A DNA stretch of 64,000 nucleotides, from assembly GCA_025677815.1 (NCBI GenBank), contig JAIXMP010000008.1, positions 1,116,001 through 1,180,000 of the forward strand. The letters run 5' to 3'. The notes under the pieces are model-generated. The model was not told the DNA's origin, did not search any database, and saw nothing but the letters and a program-made list of their open reading frames with translations. Of this stretch, positions 58,473-64,000 are shown in pieces. The position numbers were made by a program, and so were the translations under genes. Each line of letters begins with the position of its first letter. Position 1 is the stretch's first letter. This stretch comes from Phascolomyces articulosus. Taxonomy: Eukaryota; Mucoromycota; Mucoromycetes; Mucorales; Lichtheimiaceae.

Positions 58473-60589
58473 TTAATGACCTTGTTGGTATAAGAAAGTG
58501 GCATGTTCAAGATAAAACTCGACCGAATCGAACTTGCTTTTTTCTTCAGAATTTATAAAATTATCCAAGGAAGGAATAGCAGATCGCCATTGATATCTAT
58601 AAATTATATAAATAGAAGAAGACGAATAAAAAGTTAATAACAAAGCACATGTATAAATAGTGTATGATGACAATATATGGTCAATATCCCACACACACTC
58701 CCTCTTTCCAAAAGAACCAAATTTTTAGACACTTGCGATGGTAACACTCCTCTGTACAAAGACAAGAGGAGGTTATGTATATATATAATAAAAATATATA
58801 AAAGAAAGAAAGAACGAAAGAGGATCGTTCGATCGATTTAATATCATTTTGATGGTGGTCATTATATATATCAATATACGCATATGAATATATATATATA
58901 TATATATACATCAATATACAACACCACCCCAAAAATAAACAACATAAAAAAAAATAGAAAAAAAAAAGCATAATTAATCCTTCCTTAACCCATGCATATA
59001 TGTATATAAATATAAAGAGACAGACACATACATCCTGATATATGATCCTTTCTCCTCCTCATTTCCCCTTCGTTTCTCTCCCCTTAAAAATTTTCCCAGT
59101 TTAACATGTAACAAAAAAGAAAGAAGCAAAAAAGAAATCAAGTACAAACCTTTGACCATTCAGATCCCAATGATGGGCATCCAAGGTTTTAATATACTTG
59201 CCCCACTTGGCACTTTCTACGGACACAATACCATCATTATCCCCTTCTTTTCCATCCACAATTTGTCGAGTCAACCCCAAAAAGGTCCAAGGTGGGATAT
59301 CTGTGGATGCACCATAAGAATAATAAGCAACATTGGGATCGTTGGGTGTATTTCGATTAAAAAAACCTTGACAATAATCAGTTGTTAAATTAGCATAAGC
59401 AGGTGCATCCAACATTTGAACCACTTTTTGAACCACTGGATCAAGAAGATTATAATAATCTTTGGCACTCGACAATTTTTTCTCACTGTTGTTGATTGGT
59501 GGAAGTTTTGTAGCACCCACGCCCACATGATCTCGAAACCAATCCATGACAGGTGAACCTTGATGCGGTGTTGAAATGGTCGTTAATGATTCAACTTTAT
59601 AAGGTCTATCACGAATATGAGATAATAAGGACCGACAATCCAATCCACCCTGGTTTTCATTGAACATGACAAAAAAAAGTATTTTTAGTCAATCATTGTA
59701 TAAGATGCATATGATTAATAAAAATTAAAATTAAAATAACTCTTAATTATTATCCTTCATTGTTCAAAATGATTGAATAATAATAAAGAAAGAAAAAATA
59801 ATACAAAGAATATCCCAAGAATAGTACAGTTTTACTTACCATGGAATGAGCAATAAAATTGACATGATTACCCGCCAAAATAGCTTTAAGAATAGCATGT
59901 AATTCTTGAGCACGTTCCCACACACTTCCAGTTCTTGGTACCTTGGTAACAATCACTTTGGCACCTAATTTTGCCAAGGCTTCTTCAATTCCACCCCAAT
60001 AACGAACTTGAAGCATGGGAAACGCGGCAGGACCTCGTTTGTCGAAACCATAAAGACCATGACAAAGTACAACAGGTGCACGTGGAGCAAGATAATGGGG
60101 CGTGACAGGTATGTCAAGGCCTGAAACTGTTTCATATTTAGCACCTTCCATGACAGTCGCCGTAGTAGCTGTATTCCCACTTGCCATTGTCGTCGTTGTC
60201 GTAGTAGTAGTGGTGGTAGCAGTAGTGGTATTTGCATTAGTATGAGCGGTGTTTCGGTCATATCCGTGGGTAGGTTGAATGTAATAGGTGTTATTGTCGT
60301 GGGAACAAGAAGCAGTAGTGGTATTGTTGGATGAAGAAGATGGGAGCATGACGGAAGAAGAAGACAAAAATTGAGCAGCAGCAAGACTATCGAATACTAC
60401 AGTATTTTTACTGATCCGTCGTTTCAATAATCTTGGATATAATACACTGAACGTTTGTTTATTCTTTTTTGAATCAGCAGTTCGACGACGTACAAGTGGT
60501 GATCGCAGTAATATGGACTTGAAAGAAAGTGTATTTGAAAAGGAAAGTCGAATCGCGTTATAAATTACAGATAATGAAATGGAGACCAT
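58473..60589 (-). CDS. alpha/beta-hydrolase lipase resembling bacterial family I lipases
   Basis: A predicted triacylglycerol lipase of 457 residues; exons 60589-59840, 59649-59150 and 58596-58473. Residues 1-160 are a variable N-terminus: an acid-free Arg/Ser-rich leader (possible mitochondrial or secretory targeting) and a low-complexity Thr run. The catalytic domain starts with PVVLCHGLYGFDKRGPAAFP (oxyanion HG), then YWGGIEEALAKLGAKV. The nucleophile elbow is AHSMGG with Ser249; intron 1 falls inside it, between M250 and G251. The catalytic Asp probably lies in EGDNDGIVSVESAKWG and the His in DAHHWDLNGQ, the order and spacing seen in Pseudomonas/Burkholderia lipases. The substrate and compartment are not established. 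The start is the first ATG in a long open frame; translation might begin later. Confidence 0.9.
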
Positions 60590-61089
60590 AACGTTTATAT
60601 ATATTGAATAGATTGGATTGAATAGAAAGAATGATTGATTGATTGATATAATACAAAATAAACAAGGAAAAAAAAGCAGAAACAAAATAGAGAGGAACGA
60701 AGTAGAATAAAACCGAAAATTACAATAAAAAGAAAGAGAGCTAAATAGTTCCAGCATATATTCCTGCCAAATGTATATACTTATAATAAATTAAACCTCC
60801 GGTACCAATCATATTTAAGAAAACCCCATCGCCCCATAGTGGGTTCATTAATTCTTGGGGTATGATGCTGCTGATGATGATATGATTTTTTTTTTGAATT
60901 GATGTGGGTGAATGAACGGACTTTTCTTCATTTTGCCAAGAAAATTATACTGTCTTAATTTTTTACGTGGTTTCATCTTAATGGTTTAACATGCTTTTGG
61001 GTGATTGAACTTCTTAAACCCAACAATCTAAATTATTTCTACTTGATAATTATTTTTTTTTTATCATTTTCTTAATTAAAATAAAAAGA
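60590..61089. other. intergenic between lipase and U2 genes
   Basis: 500 bases. The first 180 are A-rich and likely the lipase promoter/leader. The rest is AT-rich, with the U2 3' flank at its right end. No gene seen. Confidence 0.5.
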
Positions 61090-61281
61090 TGGAGTCGGCG
61101 TCACACGGCTGACAGTGTCAGGCCACGGACACCTGTGGTCCCGCCGAATAGCAAGCCAGAGCGGAAGGACCAGGCGAAAAAAATTAGATTAACAACGAGT
61201 GGAACAATGTTCCACATTATAGTTGTTAAACTATAAAGAACAGATACTACACTTGATCTTAGCCAAAAGGCCAGAGAGGAT
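61090..61281 (-). ncRNA. U2 spliceosomal snRNA
   Basis: About 192 nt, close to the 187-188 nt of animal U2. From the 5' end on the minus strand: stem I region with GGCCTTTTGGCTAAGATCA, the invariant branch-site recognition element GTAGTATCTGTTC (GTAGTA at 61250-61245), stem-loop IIa (TATAGTT/AACTATA arms, 61235-61218), stem-loop IIb (GTGGAAC/GTTCCAC, 61215-61199), the Sm site AATTTTTTTCG (about 61186-61175), and GC-rich 3' stem-loops III and IV. This RNA pairs with the intron branch point in every spliceosome. The 5' end is set from the family consensus; the 3' end is approximate by a few bases. A TATA box lies 31-39 bases upstream. Confidence 0.96.
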
Positions 61282-61311
61282 ACTGTTCATCGAGTTTCCC
61301 AAGTTGACTCT

Positions 61312-61320
61312 CTATTTATA
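61312..61320 (-). promoter_or_regulatory. TATA box of the U2 gene
   Basis: TATAAATAG on the minus strand, 31-39 bases before the predicted U2 5' end, the right distance for an RNA polymerase II snRNA promoter. It is the clearest core promoter element in the window. Confidence 0.75.
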
Positions 61321-62863
61321 CTTTTTTCAACCCACAGTACCCATCATTTTTTTTCATGGGTCCCATCCAATCATAATAAATATTGATTTTGAAAATATTT
61401 AGCTGTCACAATATCAAATTTTCTGTTTTTATAAAGATTTAATTTTTACCCTCCTTTTCAAATTAACCCAACTCAACTTACACACCCCCCCAAAAAAAAT
61501 CAGGGCAACTGATTTGTAACACAAGGTTGAACGGATGCACAAACGGAGACAGTGAAAAAAAGATATACCATAAAAAAAATTAACATTCATCATCATCCAT
61601 CATTATCACCATCATATCGATTGTCTCAGTATCAAGGTCGCCGCTTTATCCTCCTATACTTGGTATCGTCTTTTTTTCTTTCATATAATTTATTATCGCA
61701 CAAAAACTGTTTTCCGAGCCGCGGGTTTTCTGTTTGATGTAACGATCGTTTGGATGCAATTTCAATCCTATCATTAGTCATTTTCACAGAGTTTGTGGGA
61801 GGAGAGAATTCAGTAATAAATTCGTTATCGCCATTATGTAGATGATTTGGATTGTATGGCATGGTGTTCTTTTATTTGTACTATGATACAGTTGAGTCAA
61901 ATTATCCAAACTTAATTGACCGTAAAATAGTTGATGATTTAGTAAGAGACAGTGCTTTCCTTGGATCATATTACTATAGAGCTAGCAATTGAAGTATACA
62001 TAATAGCCTATATTATAGAAATACACGTCGCCATAAAGACACGACTCTATATTGTAATTAAGTTTTATAGACGACAATCGCGTAACCTTCTAGCGGATTA
62101 CTCAATATTGGACGTCCTCCTTGGAGTGTATCAGTACAACGGATAATGTAAAGGTATGTATGCTCAAAAAATAGTTGCTTTATTTTGAATGCATATACAT
62201 ATGTATGTCACCATAAATAAGTCATTCTATGTTGTAATTAAATAGTACACCCAACAATCATGTGGTCTTCCAGCAAAATATTAAGTGAATTACCCAATAC
62301 TGGATATTCCCCTTAGAAGTGTATGTTAGTGCAACTGAGATTGAGATGAATATATACCCATAACATAATTATTTTGTCTTGAATGATTGTACTTGTATTT
62401 GCAGCACATGCTCTAAAAGTTATATAGCAGTCATAATGGAAAGATACATCTTCATTTTAGCTATTTAGTAGAATCTAAGCCTGTTTTTCATAGTGAATAG
62501 TTGATGTATACAATAATTTAGATATCTCTTAGTAGATATATAAAACTTGATTAACAGTTATCCAATTTTCATTATATATAAACAGGAGTATTCCACAATT
62601 TACTCTTAACGAAGGTTAGTATGTATTCCCAAGTATATCCTTCCCTCTATATACTCCATATCCCATATGATTCCAATTCCTACTTAGAGAGAGAGAGAAA
62701 ACCAAAATCCTTGTCTTTTTGGTCCTTTTTTTTAATAGATCAAACTATTTTTTGGTTCAATTGAATGCAAATTATATAGATAACAAAGGGTGTGTATGTA
62801 TGTGTATATATGTGAGGGATGAAAAAACAAAAATGTAAGGATGAAATGATTTCTTTTTTTAAT
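61321..62863. other. intergenic between U2 and RPA34, with repeat
   Basis: 1.5 kb. A minus-strand open frame at 61862-61632 (MPYNPNHLHNGDNEFITEF start) looks mildly protein-like but has no known family. The diverged tandem repeat at about 62029-62400 is listed separately. A GA microsatellite (GAGAGAGAGAGA) occurs near 62687. Confidence 0.45.
62029..62400. repeat. diverged tandem duplication, period about 180 bases
   Basis: The segment starting CGCCATAAAGACACGAC at 62029 is followed 180 bases later (62209) by CACCATAAATAAGTCATTC, and both continue with CTATRTTGTAATTAA. Further along, similar words recur in order (ACAATC, CTTCYAGC, CAATAYTGGA, CYTTRGARGTGTAT, AGTRCAAC). A weaker third partial unit (GTCTTGAATGATTGTAC) follows after about 62375. 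Identity is far from complete, so the duplication is old. No coding potential is apparent. Confidence 0.6.
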
Positions 62864-63903
62864 TTATTTCTTTTCCTTTTTCGACTTCTTTTTCTTTTCC
62901 TTTTCTTCACCCTCCTTTCGCTTTCGTTTCTTGTCTCCACCAGATTTTGATGATGAAGCAGTTGTAGTGGTAGTAGTGACAGATACTGTAGGTTGTGATG
63001 ATGAAACACCAACTATATAATCCAAAAATCATTAGATTCTCTCTTTTTTTCTAACCTGTTTTTCTCTCCTTTTCTTTTATTTTTTTTTTACCTGTATCAA
63101 ACCCATAAGGTTTAAATCGCATTTGTAAATTTTCTGGTTGATCACGTTTTGCTGGTGGTCGACTTGAGATTTCCTTTGCAATTTCTAACGAGTCGGGCAC
63201 ATTGACTTGTTCATCCAAAATCAGATATTGTGAAAATTCTTTGGGAGCTATAATATATATATATATATACAAATATATCCATTAAGTTCAATATATCCCA
63301 TTTTTTTTAAAAAAAATGTTCATGTAGATTTGAAAATTCAATTTTTACCATATGCAAGATATCCATCTTCAGGTAATAAACAAGTAAAACCTGCCATTTC
63401 TTGTCCACTCACACCAACATCTTCATCATCTTGTTCATCCCCCTTTTCATCATTTGCTTGTGGTACTCGGTATAATGCATATTCATTATTTTTATCGTTT
63501 AATTTGGCAAGTGGTTTTCGTGATTGTTTCTTTGAGGAAGGCAACTTTATTTCTAAACCTTTCAATTTATCCAATGATACCTATTACAATATAAAATTTT
63601 TGTCGTCTTTTAATAAAAAAAATGACACATAACTAGTGGGTAATAAGAATTTTTAGGATATATCTTACGTTGTCTGGTACTCGAATAAGCCAAAGTTCGT
63701 TGTCGTTATTATCATGGATCTTTTCTGTATTAAATGATGTCTTTGAGGTTTGTTTGAATTCGGTATAACCCGTAGGTGCACTATTTTATATATAGAGAGA
63801 GGCGTAGCTTATAGTCATTAATGTTTGTTCCATTTATGCCCATGGGTATTCAATCAATCGTTTAATGGAAGCATTGCGTTTACGTTTGTGAAATTCCTGC
63901 CAT
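62864..63903 (-). CDS. rpa34: RNA polymerase I subunit RPA34 (A34.5 family)
   Basis: A subunit of the Pol I A49-A34.5 heterodimer, which aids rRNA transcript elongation and cleavage. Exons 63903-63884 (20 nt), 63780-63669, 63580-63349, 63247-63092 and 63012-62864; 222 residues. Family features: an N-terminal APTGYTEF (yeast IPDGF), then NELWLIRVPDN followed by VSLDKLKGLEIKLP (yeast VWLIKFPSN then DISKLKSLPVDF), a beta-rich dimerisation part (EYALYRVP, MAGFTCLLPEDGYLAYG), VNVPDSLEIAKE, and RFKPYGFDTG. The C-terminal tail is Lys/Arg/Glu-rich (KKRKRKEGEEKEKKKKSKK), as usual for this subunit. The tiny first exon is inferred: it gives MAGISQT and restores the frame through a GTAAAC donor. Sequence identity in this family is low, so the call rests on motif order. 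Confidence 0.85.
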
Positions 63904-64000
63904 TATATATTTTTTTTTCGAAGGTTAATAAAAAAAAGTTGTCTGCGCTGTCAAGCCACTTCAAGGCGAAATCAAGCAGGAAAAAAACTTGACGGAGTGT
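63904..64000. other. 5' flank of RPA34 at window end
   Basis: 97 bases, A/T-rich next to the start codon with some GC-rich words further out. The promoter is presumably here and beyond the window. Confidence 0.4.

Noticed and set aside
60182..60225. Thr repeat tract in the lipase as a possible frameshift or pseudogene sign
   Set aside because: The reading frame is intact on both sides and low-complexity inserts in N-terminal leaders are common.

Overview
The window is nuclear DNA from a filamentous fungus, most likely an early-diverging Mucoromycota/Mucorales-type species. The evidence is: AT-rich intergenic DNA; short introns of about 60-250 nt with GTAAGT-like donors and TAG/CAG acceptors in almost every gene; fungal wall genes (a 1,3-beta-glucan synthase, a GPI-type chitin deacetylase, a Kre9/Knh1-type surface protein); a Zn2Cys6 transcription factor; and a Ral-type GTPase plus an EHD ATPase, families usually missing from yeasts and most Dikarya. 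The species cannot be named from sequence alone.

Layout. 1-6.7 kb: 3' end of a sugar transporter, then 5.4 kb of gene-poor DNA containing a 48-nt poly-T tract, then a Ran-binding protein (RanBP1). 6.7-12.1 kb: gene-poor, with a LINE 3'-end relic and a cysteine-rich coding-like segment. 12.1-19.1 kb is gene-dense: C2/proline-rich protein, eIF3 subunit L, FRA10AC1 homologue (minus), and Mediator subunit 4 in a divergent pair with FRA10AC1. 19.6-28.2 kb: Kre9/Knh1-like GPI protein, Zn2Cys6 factor with two microexons, Ral GTPase. 29.4-34.9 kb: glucan synthase. 36.8-39.0 kb: monocarboxylate-type MFS transporter. 41.6-46.5 kb: Kelch/BTB protein and chitin deacetylase. 46.5-51.3 kb: an accessory-looking stretch with decayed coding segments, a 146-bp foldback element of MITE type and a possible unresolved small gene. 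51.3-60.6 kb: TRAPPC6/Trs33, YIPF6/Yip4, EHD protein and a bacterial-type lipase. 61.1-63.9 kb: U2 snRNA with a TATA box, a diverged tandem repeat, and RNA polymerase I subunit RPA34.

Functional themes. There is no operon logic; these are independent genes. Membrane traffic recurs (Ral, TRAPPC6, YIPF6, EHD, C2 protein), as do wall building (FKS, chitin deacetylase, Kre9-like) and core gene expression (eIF3l, MED4, RPA34, U2 and the spliceosome-linked FRA10AC1). All exon structures were derived by hand from splice consensus, preserved reading frame and family similarity. The coding length of every spliced model is divisible by three.

I found no clearly new multi-gene system. The most unusual signals are the very small exons (8, 12, 15, 16, 20 and 26 nt), four perfect T8A8 palindromes, the foldback element, several coding-like segments of unknown family, and a glucan synthase whose echinocandin hot-spot region departs from the yeast consensus.
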